A stretch of DNA of 64,000 nucleotides from DATFQE01 sp963733845 (GTDB lineage Bacteria; Actinomycetota; Thermoleophilia; Gaiellales; Gaiellaceae): positions 186,001 through 250,000 of the forward strand of contig CAVTEM010000012.1 in assembly GCA_963733845.1 (NCBI GenBank). The letters run 5' to 3'. The first letter of the stretch is position 1. Each line of letters starts with the position of its first letter. This document shows, piece after piece, positions 46,194 through 55,370 of this stretch. Under the pieces are notes generated by a model, which was not told the DNA's origin, searched no databases, and was given only the letters and a program-made list of their open reading frames with translations. A program made the translations under genes and the position numbers.

Positions 46194-47831
46194 CTAGAGC
46201 CCGAGCCCGATGTGGACGCGCGGGCCGGGCGCAGCGCTCGGCCGCACGGTGTCGCGGAGCCCAACCGTGCCGAGTGGGCGCCCGTCGTCGTCGACGACAG
46301 GTAGGTGGTGGAAGCCGTACTCGCTCATCACGAGCCCGGCCTCCTCGAGCGCCGTCCCGGGGGCCACCGTCTTCGGCTCGGCGGTCATCCATTCGCGTAC
46401 ACGGCCCTCGCTGGGATGAACCCGCTCCGCGTACGCATGGAGGAGGTCGCGTGAGGTGAGGATCCCGATCAGGCGGCCGTAGTCGCAGACGAGTGCGGAC
46501 CCGGCGTCACGCTCGCGCAGCCGCTCGGCCACCTCGCCCAGCGTGTCTTCGGGGGCCACGACCACCGGCTCGGTCAGCATCACCTCGTCCACGGTCCGCT
46601 CCCCACGGAGGGGCGACCGAAGCGCCGCCAGGTCGCGCAAGCCGGCGGGCTCGAGCTCGACCGCGACATCGAGCGCCCCCGGCGGAGCCATGGCGGCGGG
46701 CGGAGCCTCGACGCCGGCGAGGGAGCCGAGAAACGGCGCCAGGTGACGCCCGACGATCTTCGCCGGCGGCCACCAGAGCGGTTCGGTGCCCGCGAACGAC
46801 GTCTCGCCGAAGCCGCCCGTGATCTCGCGGCGGAGGTAGCGCGGCTGTGCTCCGGTCAGGAGCACTCCACGCAGAACCGGGCGGAAGACCTGCGGCTCGA
46901 CGTCAGCTCCGGCCGCGGACGCGATCGCCCGGGCCGCGACCTCGGCCTGCTGAGCCGCGATCCCGCCCTGCTTGACCGGGAAGCTCGTCGTGTCCCCGGC
47001 GGCGTAGACGTCCTTCAGCCCCACGACGAGCGCGTGCGAGTCGACGGGAATGAACCCCTCGACCGTCTGAGGAATTCCGTTGATGCGCCGGCCGCGGAGG
47101 CGCGGGAGCGCGATCGCCTCGTCGGCGGCGATCGTCCCGTCCGCGGCCAGGACGAGCGTCCCGTCGGCGAAACCGTCCGCGTAGACCCCAGTGTGCAACT
47201 CGATTCCAGCCTCGGTCAGCAGCGACTCGATCGCGTCGGTCGCCGCGGGTCCGAACAGCACCAGCGGCTCGCGCTCGGGAGTCACGAGCAGGAGCTCGAC
47301 GTCGAGGGGTCGGCCGGCGGCGGCGACGTGCGCCGCGGTCATCAGCGCGAGCTCGTAGACGGGAAGGGTCCAGACCGCCCCTGCCGGGACCACGAACGCC
47401 AGCCGGTGGATCTCGCCGGCCTCGAGCCGGCGCAGGACCTCGTGGACGCGCTCCGTGTCGGCCGGCCCGCGAAAGGTGATCGCGCCGGCGACCGCAGCCT
47501 GCGGCTCGGCACCCGAGGCGATCAGGAGCGCGTCGTACTCGATCGTCCCGGTAGTCGTGCGGGCGAGCTTGCGCGTGACGTCGACGCCGGTCAGGGCGCC
47601 CGGCGTGAAAGTCGCCCCGGCCGCGGCGGCGAGCTCGTGCAGCTCGAACCTGTGCGCCTCACCGAGCCCGAACGGCTCGGCGACCGACATCGGCCGGTAC
47701 CAGAACTTCGGCTCGGGCGCGAGCAACTCGACCGTGACGCGGTCGGCGGCGAGCGCCCGGAGCGCGAGGGCCGCCTCCAGCGCGGCGACGCCGCCTCCGG
47801 CGATCAGGACCTTGGTGGTGTCGCCGCGCAT
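46194..47831 (-). CDS. NAD(P)/FAD-dependent oxidoreductase fused to two CBS domains
   Basis: 545 residues. Residues 1-380: pyridine nucleotide-disulfide oxidoreductase fold with FAD motif VLIAGGGVAALEAALALR, an NDH-2/sulfide-quinone-reductase-like FWYRPMSVAEPFG segment, YDALLIASGAEP and VKDVYAAGDTTSFPVKQGGIAAQQAEVAARAI in outline. Residues about 420-535: two CBS repeats (VDEVMLTEPVVVAPEDTLGEVAERLRERDAGSALV, REWMTAEPKTVAPGTALEEAGLVMSEYGFHHLPVVDD). CBS pairs bind adenosine nucleotides, suggesting energy-state control of the enzyme. 17 bases downstream of the universal stress protein gene. Confidence 0.88.
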   Translation of the reverse strand: MRGDTTKVLIAGGGVAALEAALALRALAADRVTVELLAPEPKFWYRPMSVAEPFGLGEAHRFELHELAAAAGATFTPGALTGVDVTRKLARTTTGTIEYDALLIASGAEPQAAVAGAITFRGPADTERVHEVLRRLEAGEIHRLAFVVPAGAVWTLPVYELALMTAAHVAAAGRPLDVELLLVTPEREPLVLFGPAATDAIESLLTEAGIELHTGVYADGFADGTLVLAADGTIAADEAIALPRLRGRRINGIPQTVEGFIPVDSHALVVGLKDVYAAGDTTSFPVKQGGIAAQQAEVAARAIASAAGADVEPQVFRPVLRGVLLTGAQPRYLRREITGGFGETSFAGTEPLWWPPAKIVGRHLAPFLGSLAGVEAPPAAMAPPGALDVAVELEPAGLRDLAALRSPLRGERTVDEVMLTEPVVVAPEDTLGEVAERLRERDAGSALVCDYGRLIGILTSRDLLHAYAERVHPSEGRVREWMTAEPKTVAPGTALEEAGLVMSEYGFHHLPVVDDDGRPLGTVGLRDTVRPSAAPGPRVHIGLGL

Positions 47832-47848
47832 GGATTCCCCCTTCGCGT

Positions 47849-48263
47849 TCAATGGACGATCAGGACGTCGCAGTGGGCCCCGCGCTGGACCCCGCCGCTG
47901 ACGCTCAAGCCGAACATGCGGGAGATTACGCCGGGCTCGCGCGTGCCGACGACGATCAGGTCGGCGCCGCGCTCCTCGGCAATGCGCAGGATCTCCCGCG
48001 CCGGCTCGCCGAGTCCGGTCTCGTACTCTGCCTGCACGCCCTGCTCTGCGAGGAATGCGGCGGCATGGCGAAGCTGGTCGTCGTGATCCTCGAGCGGGTC
48101 GACCGGGTCGACCGGGCCGAGGCCATGAGCTGCCGGCACCAGCGCCCGGGCGACGCTCGTCACGAGCACCTTGCCGCCGAACGCCTTCGCCACCTGCAGC
48201 CGCACGCTCGAGCGCGCGCTTGGCGGGCTCACTCTCGTCGTATCCGACCACGATGGTGTGCAT
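47849..48263 (-). CDS. Universal stress protein (UspA), one frame break
   Basis: MHTIVVGYDESEPAKRALERA, then after one extra base near 48198 VAKAFGGKVLVTSVARAL, ending LRIAEERGADLIVVGTREPGVISRMFGLSVSGGVQRGAHCDVLIVH. The C-terminal nucleotide-binding G-2x-G-9x-G-type region is recognisable. Length 415 nt fits one extra base; about 137 residues. ATG with AAAAGGAGG upstream. Likely co-transcribed with the FAD-CBS oxidoreductase. Confidence 0.87.
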
Positions 48264-48366
48264 CGCAGGCCTCCTTTTCGAACTCCTTGTCGCCCTGGAT
48301 GCTGCGCACCGGCACGGCACCGGCCAACCGCGAAAACCGCCCTCCCCGCAACGGCTTTCTACGGAT

Positions 48367-49098
48367 TCAAAGGAGCACAGCCTGAAGGGCAATCATCGCG
48401 CCGGCCGCCAGAACGCCCGCCAGCGCGACGCGCCTTGCGGGCGCGACGCTCACCGCCTCGGGAACAAGATCGGCCGCCACCATCCAGACCATGGCACCGG
48501 CGGCGAAGCCGAGACCCACCGCAAGCAACGGCTCGAAGGTCTCGACGAAGAGGAAGGCGGGCACCGCCATCAGCGGCTGCGGCAGGCTCGAGAAGACGCT
48601 CCACGCGGCCGCGCGGCCGACGGAGATACCTCGTGGCACGAGGACGAGGCTGATCGCGAGGCCCTCGGGGACGTTGTGGATCGCGATCGCCAGCGCGATC
48701 ACGAGCCCCAGCTCCTCGCCGCCGCCGAACGAGACCCCCACGCCGACACCTTCCGTGAACGAGTGGATCGTCATCACGCCGACGATCATCAGCATGCGTA
48801 CGGCGTCGGCGCCGCCGACGGAGCCGAAGTGCGGGTGGCGCTCGCGCTGGAGCAGCCGGCGGCTGCCGGCGATGAACGCCGCGCCGGCGACGAGCCCGAG
48901 CAACACGCGCCCGGGGCTCGACCGCCACCCCTCCCAGACGAGCCCGACGCTCGCCCCGGCCATCGCTCCCGCCGCGAGCGCGTTCGCCGTCCCGAGCCAG
49001 GAGCGTCCCGGGTGCGACGCGAGCAGGAACGGCAGCGCGCCCAGACCCGTGGCGAGCGCCGTCAGGAGCGCCGCGAGGAAGACGGCGCCGACGCTCAC
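48367..49098 (-). CDS. ZIP family metal transporter
   Basis: 243 residues, GTG start. Eight predicted helices. The ZIP metal motifs are HSFTEGVGVGVSFGGG (helix IV) and HNVPEGLAISLVLVPRG (helix V), both with the conserved His and Glu. GufA-like bacterial subgroup. Its start directly follows the CBS-protein stop, so the two form an operon. Probably zinc or related divalent uptake. Confidence 0.9.
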   Translation of the reverse strand: MSVGAVFLAALLTALATGLGALPFLLASHPGRSWLGTANALAAGAMAGASVGLVWEGWRSSPGRVLLGLVAGAAFIAGSRRLLQRERHPHFGSVGGADAVRMLMIVGVMTIHSFTEGVGVGVSFGGGEELGLVIALAIAIHNVPEGLAISLVLVPRGISVGRAAAWSVFSSLPQPLMAVPAFLFVETFEPLLAVGLGFAAGAMVWMVAADLVPEAVSVAPARRVALAGVLAAGAMIALQAVLL

Positions 49099-49099
49099 T

Positions 49100-49519
49100 C
49101 TAGGTTCGCTCGGCGAGCGCGGCCGCGACGTCGAGCGTCGAGATCACGCCGACCGGCCGGTAGCCCGCCACGACGACCAGGTGCGTGAGCGCGTGCTCGA
49201 CCATCAGCTGGGTCGCGCGCTGGAGCGTGTCGTCCGGAGCGATCGTCAGCGCGGGGGTGGCGGCGGCCGCGCCCGCGGTCTGTGCCTCGAGGTCGCGCAC
49301 GCTCGCCGCCGCGACGAGATCGAGGTCGGAGACGACCCCCCACAGCGACGGCCCGTCGGCGACGACGACCGAGTGGATGCGATGCCTGGCCATCAGCCGC
49401 GCGACGGCGGCAAGCGACTCGTCGCGCCCGCACGTGAGCACGCCCTCGTGCATGACGTCCGCGACCCGGATCGACCTCGTCGCCGGACCGGTCGCGCCGT
49501 CTCTCACCTGGGTTTTCAT
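49100..49519 (-). CDS. Stand-alone two-CBS-domain protein
   Basis: 139 residues, ATG with GAGGAGG upstream. Two CBS repeats: VADVMHEGVLTCGRDESLAAVARLMARHRIHSVVV and ALTIAPDDTLQRATQLMVEHALTHLVVVAGYRPVGVISTLDV in outline. Such proteins are common in hypoxia/stress regulons of actinobacteria. Operon with the ZIP transporter. Shared motif copy 4 lies 77-92 bases upstream. Confidence 0.88.
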   Translation of the reverse strand: MKTQVRDGATGPATRSIRVADVMHEGVLTCGRDESLAAVARLMARHRIHSVVVADGPSLWGVVSDLDLVAAASVRDLEAQTAGAAAATPALTIAPDDTLQRATQLMVEHALTHLVVVAGYRPVGVISTLDVAAALAERT

Positions 49520-49595
49520 CGCGCCTCCTCGGCTCGTTTTCCCGAGCGTCGCGGCGCATCGGGCCGCCCGCATCGGGAACGGCTCCGGATCGCCC

Positions 49596-49611
49596 TGCGT
49601 AGTTCGCCGCA
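49596..49611 (+). promoter_or_regulatory. Shared 16-base motif, copy 4
   Basis: TGCGTAGTTCGCCGCA in the divergent region between the CBS gene (49519) and the ABC transporter (49797). Flanked by CTGCG/CGCAG arms at 49595 and 49613. Confidence 0.5.
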
Positions 49612-49767
49612 GCGCAGATCGGTCTTCGAGCCATTGCCTGCAGCCGCTCCGCGGCGGTCGTCCTGCTCCTGGCGCTCGTCCCGGCGGCAGTGGCCGAGGC
49701 CGGGAAGGCGCTGCTCCGCGCGGTCAGTGGAAAGCCGAACGTCGGAGCAGGGACTACCACGATGGCG

Positions 49768-49789
49768 GCCTCCCCGTGGGCGGGGAGGC
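49768..49789 (+). promoter_or_regulatory. Hairpin enclosing the ribosome site of the ABC operon
   Basis: GCCTCCCC pairs with GGGGAGGC around a 6-base loop. The 3' arm contains the GGGGAGG Shine-Dalgarno sequence for ATG 49797, so folding would hide it. Could limit translation of the first gene; no ligand or protein site is evident. Confidence 0.45.
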
Positions 49790-49796
49790 TGGCCCC

Positions 49797-50528
49797 ATGA
49801 CCGAGAACCAACCCATCGTGGAGGCCCGCGCGGCCTCGAAGACCTATGACACCGGCAAGGTGCAAGTGAACGCGCTCCGCGAGGTCGACCTGGTGATCGA
49901 GCGGGGCGAGATGGTCGGGGTGATGGGGCCGAGCGGCTCCGGCAAGAGCACGCTCCTCAACTGCCTCTCGGGCCTCGACGCGATCGACGCGGGCGACGTG
50001 CTGATCGAAGGCGTGTCGCTCAGGACGATGTCCGACCGCCAGCGGACCGACTACCGGGCGCGGCACATGGGCTTCGTCTTCCAGTTCTACAACCTGATGC
50101 CCGTCTTGACCGCGGTCGAGAACGTCGAGCTGCCGCTCCTCGTCGCCCGGGTCGCGCCCAAGGAGGCGCGCCGGCGGGCGCAGGACGCGCTCGAGCTCGT
50201 CGGCCTCGGCCGGCGCGGCGCGCACGTCCCCGAGGAGCTGTCCGGCGGCGAGCGCCAGCGTGTCACCATCGCCCGCTCGCTCGTCAACGACCCGGCGATC
50301 GTCTGGGCCGACGAGCCGACCGGCGACCTCGACAGCGAGAACGCGCACGAGATCGTCGAGCTGATGCGCCGCCTCAACGTCGAGCGCGGCCTGACGTTCG
50401 TGATCGTCACGCACGACATCGCCGTCGGGCGCGCGACCGACCGCATCGTCCGCATGGTCGACGGCCGCATCGTCGAGGAACAGCTGATGGAGGTGAGGGA
50501 ACGTGTACTCGCGGGTCACGCTGCTTGA
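49797..50528 (+). CDS. ABC transporter ATP-binding protein (MacB/LolD type)
   Basis: 243 residues. Walker A GPSGSGKSTLLN, Q loop FQFYNLMPVLTAVENVELPLL, signature LSGGERQRVTIARSL, Walker B IVWADEPTGDLDS and switch His VTHDIAVG. The NLMPVLTAVENVELP segment marks the MacB/LolD/FtsE-like exporters that pair with FtsX-type permeases, as found at 50825. Overlaps the following ABM-like gene. Confidence 0.93.
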   Translation: MTENQPIVEARAASKTYDTGKVQVNALREVDLVIERGEMVGVMGPSGSGKSTLLNCLSGLDAIDAGDVLIEGVSLRTMSDRQRTDYRARHMGFVFQFYNLMPVLTAVENVELPLLVARVAPKEARRRAQDALELVGLGRRGAHVPEELSGGERQRVTIARSLVNDPAIVWADEPTGDLDSENAHEIVELMRRLNVERGLTFVIVTHDIAVGRATDRIVRMVDGRIVEEQLMEVRERVLAGHAA

Positions 50529-50811
50529 GATCGACACGGTCCGAGTCGACATGGACTCGGCGCTCGAGCTGTTTCGGGAGCGCGTGCTCCCACAGTTGCG
50601 CGAGCAGAACGGCTACGAGGGCGTCTACGTCCTCACGACCCCCGACGGCAAGGCGCTGATCATGAGTCTTTGGGAGACCGAGGACGACGCAGCGGGGGAC
50701 CACGGCCGGTTCTACGACGAGCAGCTCGAGGAGCACATGACGCTGTTTCGCGAGGCGCCGGGCCGCGAGCGCTACGAGGTGGCGCTCGCAGACGCACCCG
50801 CGCTCGCCTGA
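50503..50811 (+). CDS. ABM/dimeric alpha-beta barrel protein
   Basis: 102 residues, GTG start inside the end of the ABC gene (26-base overlap). MDSALELFRERVLPQLREQNGYEGVYVLTTPDGKALIMSLWETEDDA in outline is typical of antibiotic-biosynthesis-monooxygenase-like barrels. No heme or substrate ligands can be assigned. Placed between the two ABC genes, so it may act with them. Confidence 0.75.
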   Translation: MYSRVTLLEIDTVRVDMDSALELFRERVLPQLREQNGYEGVYVLTTPDGKALIMSLWETEDDAAGDHGRFYDEQLEEHMTLFREAPGRERYEVALADAPALA

Positions 50812-50824
50812 GGAGGGGATCGCC

Positions 50825-53800
50825 GTGAACGAGCTGTTCGGCATACCGACCGGAACGCTGGCGGTCGTCCTGGCCGCACTGCTCGGCATCTCGCTGGGCC
50901 TGGTCGCCGCGCTGGCGATTCGCAACCGCATTCTGTTCAAGCTCGGAGTCCGCAATGTTCCGCGCCGGCCGGGGCGAAGCGCGCTGATCGTCGTGGGCCT
51001 GATGCTCGGTACGACGATCGTCGCGGCCGCGATGACGACAGGCGACACGATGAGCCACACGATCCGCATGTCGGCCGTGACGGCACTGGGCCAGACCGAC
51101 GAGCTGGTCAGCACTCGCGGCGCCGAGGATGCCCTGGCGGCCGGCGAGGAGGTCGGCAGCGGCGGGCAGGCCGGCGCGATCCGCTACTTCCCGGAAGTCC
51201 TCCTCTACGACATTCGCGCGGCCGCGCGTAGGTCAGGCGTCGTCGACGGCATCACGCCGGCCATCATCGAGCGCGTTGCCGTGGTGGCACCGCGCACGGG
51301 GCAAACCGAGCCGCGTGTCACCCTCTTCGCGAGCGATCCGGGGCGCCTGGACGGGTTCGGCGAGATCGAGCTGACCGACGGGCGGCCGATCGCGCTCGCC
51401 GAGCTCAAGCAGGGAGTCGTCTTCCTCAACCGGGACGCGGCCGACGAACTGGACGCCCGGCAAGGCGACATCGTCCGGGTCTTCGCGGGCGGCCGAACGC
51501 GCTCGGTGCGGGTTCGCGCGATCGTCGACTACCACGGCACCGGCACGGACGGGCCGGCGGCGCTCATGCCGCTGAACACCGCTCAGAAGCTGCTCGACAA
51601 GGAAGGTCTGATCAAGCACGTGCTGATCTCGAACGTCGGCGGCGAGACCGACGGTGTCGGCCATTCCGAGGCGGTACTCGATGCGCTGCAACCGGTGTTG
51701 GATCGCTACGGCCTCGAGGCAACGCCCACGAAGCGCGACGCGCTGGAGGCTGCCGACCAGGAGGGCAGCGTGCTGATGTCGCTGTTCACCACCTTCGGCA
51801 GCTTCTCGATCATCGCCGGCATCCTGCTCGTCTTCCTGATCTTCGTGATGCTCTCGGCCGAGCGGCGCGGCGAGATGGGAATTGCCCGCGCGATCGGCAC
51901 CCGGCGCGGCCACCTCGTCCAGATGTTCGTCTACGAAGGCCTGGCGTACGACGTGCTCGCGGCTGCTGTCGGCGCCTTCCTGGGCATCGCGGCGGCGTTC
52001 GGGATGGTGGCCGTCATGGCCGGCGCGCTGGGTGAGTTCGGGGTCGAGATCGAACGCCAGGTCCGGCTGAACAGCCTCGTCGTCTCGTACTCGATCGGCG
52101 TCCTCCTGACGCTCGCCGTCGTGGCCTTCTCCTCCTGGCGGGTCAGCCGCCTGAACATCGTGACGGCCGTCCGCGGACTGCCCGACCCGCCGCGCCCGAT
52201 TCGGCGCCGCCGCCGGGTGATTGCAGTCGCTCTCGGCACCGTGTTCTCGCTGCTGATGATCTCGTCGGGTATCTCCGCGGTCGACGCGCTGACGTTCAAC
52301 GTCGGCGTGTCGATCGCGCTGATGACGCTGATCCCCGTCGCCCGCGCGCTCGGGATGGGCGAACGCCTCGCTTACACGCTCGGCGGCCTCGGCCTCGTCG
52401 TCTGGTGGCTACTGCCGTTCGACGTGCTCGAAGCGATCGCCGGCGAGCCGCCGAAGATGGACTTCTCGATCTTCATCGTCTCCGGACTGCTGGTGGTCCT
52501 GGGCGCGGTCTGGGTGATCGTCTACAACGCCGACGTCCTCCTCGCCGGAGTGAGCGCCGCGTTCGGCCGGATTCGCGCCCTGACTCCGGTGCTGCGGATG
52601 GCAGTCGCCTATCCGCTGCGGAGCCGCTTCCGCACCGGCGTGACGCTCGCCATGTTCACGCTCGTCGTGTTCACGCTCGTGATGGGGGCGGCGACGTCCG
52701 GGTCCTTCATCTCCGCATACGACAACGAGCGCGAGTTCGCCGGCGGCTTCGAGATCCGCGCGGACTCGGTCGCGGCCAGCCCCGTCGCCGACATGGCCGG
52801 TGAGGTCGAGCGCGCTCCCGGCGCTCGCGCACCGCATCGACGCTGTGGCGAGCCAGTCGGTCCTGTTCGGCAAGGCGCGCCAGCTCGGCACGCCGGCCAA
52901 GGAAGGCTCCTATCCGGTTTACGGATTCGACGACACCTTCCTCGACGCCACGACCTACGAGTTCGCGGCCATGGCACACGGGTACGAATCTGCACGCGAC
53001 GTCTGGCGGGCGATGCGCACCACGCCGGGGCTCGCGATCGTCGATCCGCTCGTCGTGCCGCGGCGCGAGAACTTCAACTTCGCCGTCCCGCCGGACTTCA
53101 AGCTGAGCGGCTTCTACCTCGAGGACGGCGCGTTCGATCCGGTCTCGATCAGCGTGCGTGACCCGCAAACCGACAAGGTCGTCCGGCTGAAGGTGATCGG
53201 CGTGCTGAAGGACAGCGTGGCGATCACGATGTACGGGATCTCGACGTCGCAGCGGACGCTCGCGGCGACCTTCGGCGACCGCGTCCGCCCCACGACGTAC
53301 CACTTCAGCGTTCGGTCGGGCACGGACGAAGAGGCCGTGGCGAGCGACCTCGAGGCGGCCTTCGTCTCGAACGGGCTCGAGGCGCAGGCGATGAGCGACC
53401 TGCTGCACGACGCCGTCGCCTCCTCGTGGACGTTCAACCGCCTGATCCTCGCGTTCATGGGGCTCGGCCTGCTGGTCGGCGTCGCGGCGCTCGGCGTCAT
53501 CAGCGCGCGCTCGGTCGTCGAGCGGCGGCAACAGATCGGCGTCCTGCGCTCGATCGGGTTCCAGCGCCGGATGGTGCAGGCGGCGTTCCTGCTGGAGTCG
53601 TCCTTCATCTCGCTCGTCGCGATCGTCGTCGGCACGACCCTGGGGCTCATCCTCGCCTTCAACGTCATCAACAGCACGTCGGAGAGCCAGGGCACGACGA
53701 ACGTCGAGCTGGTCGTCCCCTGGGGCACGCTCGGGATCGTCTTCTTCATCGTCTACGCGGCCTCGCTGATCACGACGCTCCTGCCGGCGCTCCGCGCGTC

Positions 53801-53837
53801 GCGCGTGGAGCCGGCCGAGGCGCTGAGGTACCAGTGA
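50825..53837 (+). CDS. FtsX-type ABC transporter permease, one frame break
   Basis: GTG 50825 with GAGGAGGGG upstream. N-terminal MacB-like periplasmic core and helices (LGISLGLVAALAIRNRILFKLGVRNVPRRPGRSALIVVGLMLGTTI in outline), first FtsX domain (ILLVFLIFVMLSAERRGEMGIARAIGTRRGHLVQMFVYEG), second MacB core, and C-terminal FtsX domain (SVVERRQQIGVLRSIGFQRRMVQAAFLLESS). One extra base near 52812 joins the two halves (3013 nt). About 1003 residues. Works with the ATPase at 49797, probably exporting or remodelling envelope lipids or peptides. Confidence 0.88.
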
Positions 53838-55255
53838 CGGCCGTCGAGACAGTCGGTGCGAAGACGCGGCTGCAGACGGTCGAGGTCGGCGAGCGCTCGC
53901 TGACCTCCTACCTCAACGTCGTGCCGATCCACATTCTCGAGGCGCTCGACCGCGAGGCCGAGCGGCTCCGCGGCGCCCGGATCCTGCATCTGAACGCGAC
54001 GCCGTACGGCGGCGGGGTCTCGGAGCTCTTGCGCTCGGGCGTGCCGCTGCTCGCCGACCTCGGGCTCGACGTCGAGTGGCAGGTGATCACGGGTGACGAG
54101 CCCTTCTTCCGCGTCACCAAGGCGATTCACAACGGCCTCCAGGGCGACCCGCGAGCGCTCACCCAGGAGGAGCAGGACGCGTACATCGCCACCTCGGCGC
54201 GGAACGCCGACCTGCTGCAGGACGGTTACGACTTCGTCGTCGTCCACGATCCGCAGCCGGCGGCGATGCTGCCGCTCTGCGGCAAGGGAGACGCGCACTG
54301 GGTCTGGCGCTGCCACATCGAGACGAGCGCGCCGAACCCGGAGACCTGGGCCTTCCTGCGCGGTTTCCTCGTCGACTACGACGCCGCAGTCTTCACGCTC
54401 CCGGACTTCGTGCCGCCGGACCTGCCGATCGAGCGCGTGGCCGTGATCCCGCCGGCGATCGACCCGCTCAGCCCCAAGAACCTCCCGCTCGCGCGCGTCA
54501 CCGCGCGCCAGGTGCTGGATTGGATCGGCGTCCGGCTCGACACGCCGCTCGTCACCCAGGTCTCCCGCTTCGACCCCTGGAAGGACCCGCTCGGCGTGAT
54601 CGAGGCCTATCGGCTTGCGCGCGACGAGGTGCCCGGCCTGCAGCTCGCGCTCGTCGGCTCGATGGCGCTCGACGACCCCGAGGGCTGGGATCTCTACCGG
54701 CAGCTCCAGTCCGAGGCTGCCGCCGATCCCGCGATCAAGCTCTTCACGAACCTGACGGGCGTCGGGAACATCGAGGTGAACGCCTTCCAGCGCCTCTCGT
54801 CCGTCGTCCTGCAGAAGTCGATCCGCGAGGGTTTCGGGCTCGTCGTGTCCGAGTCGCTCTGGAAGGGCACGCCCGTGATCGCCGGCCGCGCGGGCGGGAT
54901 CCCGCTGCAGATGGCTGACGGCTCCGGCGGCATCCTCGTCGAATCGACCGAGGCGACTGCGAAGGCCCTCGTCGAGCTGCTCGCCGACCCCGACCGGGCC
55001 CGCGAGTTGGGCCGCTCGGGCCGGGAGCGGGTCCACCAGCACTTCCTCCTGCCGCGTCTGCTGCTGAACGAGCTGGTGCTTCTGAATCGGATCGCGGGGC
55101 ACGACGGCCTCACGCAGGAGCACGACCCGGTATGTGGGCTCGTCCTCGACCCGGACCGAGACCCGCCCGCGCTCGAGGAGGACGGCGTCCGGTACGCCTT
55201 CTGCTCGGACGACTGCCGGCGCGCGTTCGTGACGCGGCATCTCGCTGCAAGCTAG
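53834..55255 (+). CDS. GT4 glycosyltransferase (trehalose synthase-like) fused to a YHS domain
   Basis: 473 residues, GTG overlapping the permease stop. Residues 1-420 match TreT-type trehalose glycosyltransferring synthases: HLNATPYGGGVSELLRS, VHDPQPAAMLPLC, RCHIETSAPNPETWAFL, IPPAIDPLSPKN, VSRFDPWKDPLGVIEAY, QKSIREGFGLVVSESLWKGTPVIAGRAGGIPLQ. Residues about 425-473 are a YHS-like metal-binding module (HDPVCGLVLDP, RYAFCSDDCRRAF with three cysteines). TreT makes trehalose from a nucleotide sugar and glucose; the YHS addition is unusual. Downstream gene is a copper protein. Confidence 0.87.
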   Translation: MTAVETVGAKTRLQTVEVGERSLTSYLNVVPIHILEALDREAERLRGARILHLNATPYGGGVSELLRSGVPLLADLGLDVEWQVITGDEPFFRVTKAIHNGLQGDPRALTQEEQDAYIATSARNADLLQDGYDFVVVHDPQPAAMLPLCGKGDAHWVWRCHIETSAPNPETWAFLRGFLVDYDAAVFTLPDFVPPDLPIERVAVIPPAIDPLSPKNLPLARVTARQVLDWIGVRLDTPLVTQVSRFDPWKDPLGVIEAYRLARDEVPGLQLALVGSMALDDPEGWDLYRQLQSEAAADPAIKLFTNLTGVGNIEVNAFQRLSSVVLQKSIREGFGLVVSESLWKGTPVIAGRAGGIPLQMADGSGGILVESTEATAKALVELLADPDRARELGRSGRERVHQHFLLPRLLLNELVLLNRIAGHDGLTQEHDPVCGLVLDPDRDPPALEEDGVRYAFCSDDCRRAFVTRHLAAS

Positions 55256-55370
55256 GAGGAGATCCGTGGAAAGCCGCAACGTGGTTCAGCGGCCGCGCTG
55301 ACGTGGGCCGCGCCGTTCGCGGCGACCCTCGAGTCAAGACAACGACTCGATATTCAGGAGGAAGGTTCAC

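Noticed and set aside
34244..49611. DevR/DosR box for the NarL regulator
   Set aside because: The four shared sites do not fit the GGGACTWWSGTCCC consensus, so I did not name them DevR boxes.
49603..49800. Signal-peptide-like frame ending on the ABC transporter ATG (AAVVLLLALVPAAVAEAG)
   Set aside because: It ends with a neat TGA/ATG overlap but has no ATG, GTG or TTG before the hydrophobic stretch; possibly a remnant or indel-hidden gene, not supported enough to list.
55276..55291. ACGTGGTT sequence upstream of the NirK-like gene as a fifth motif copy
   Set aside because: Only the first half agrees with the 16-base pattern; the CCGYA half does not.
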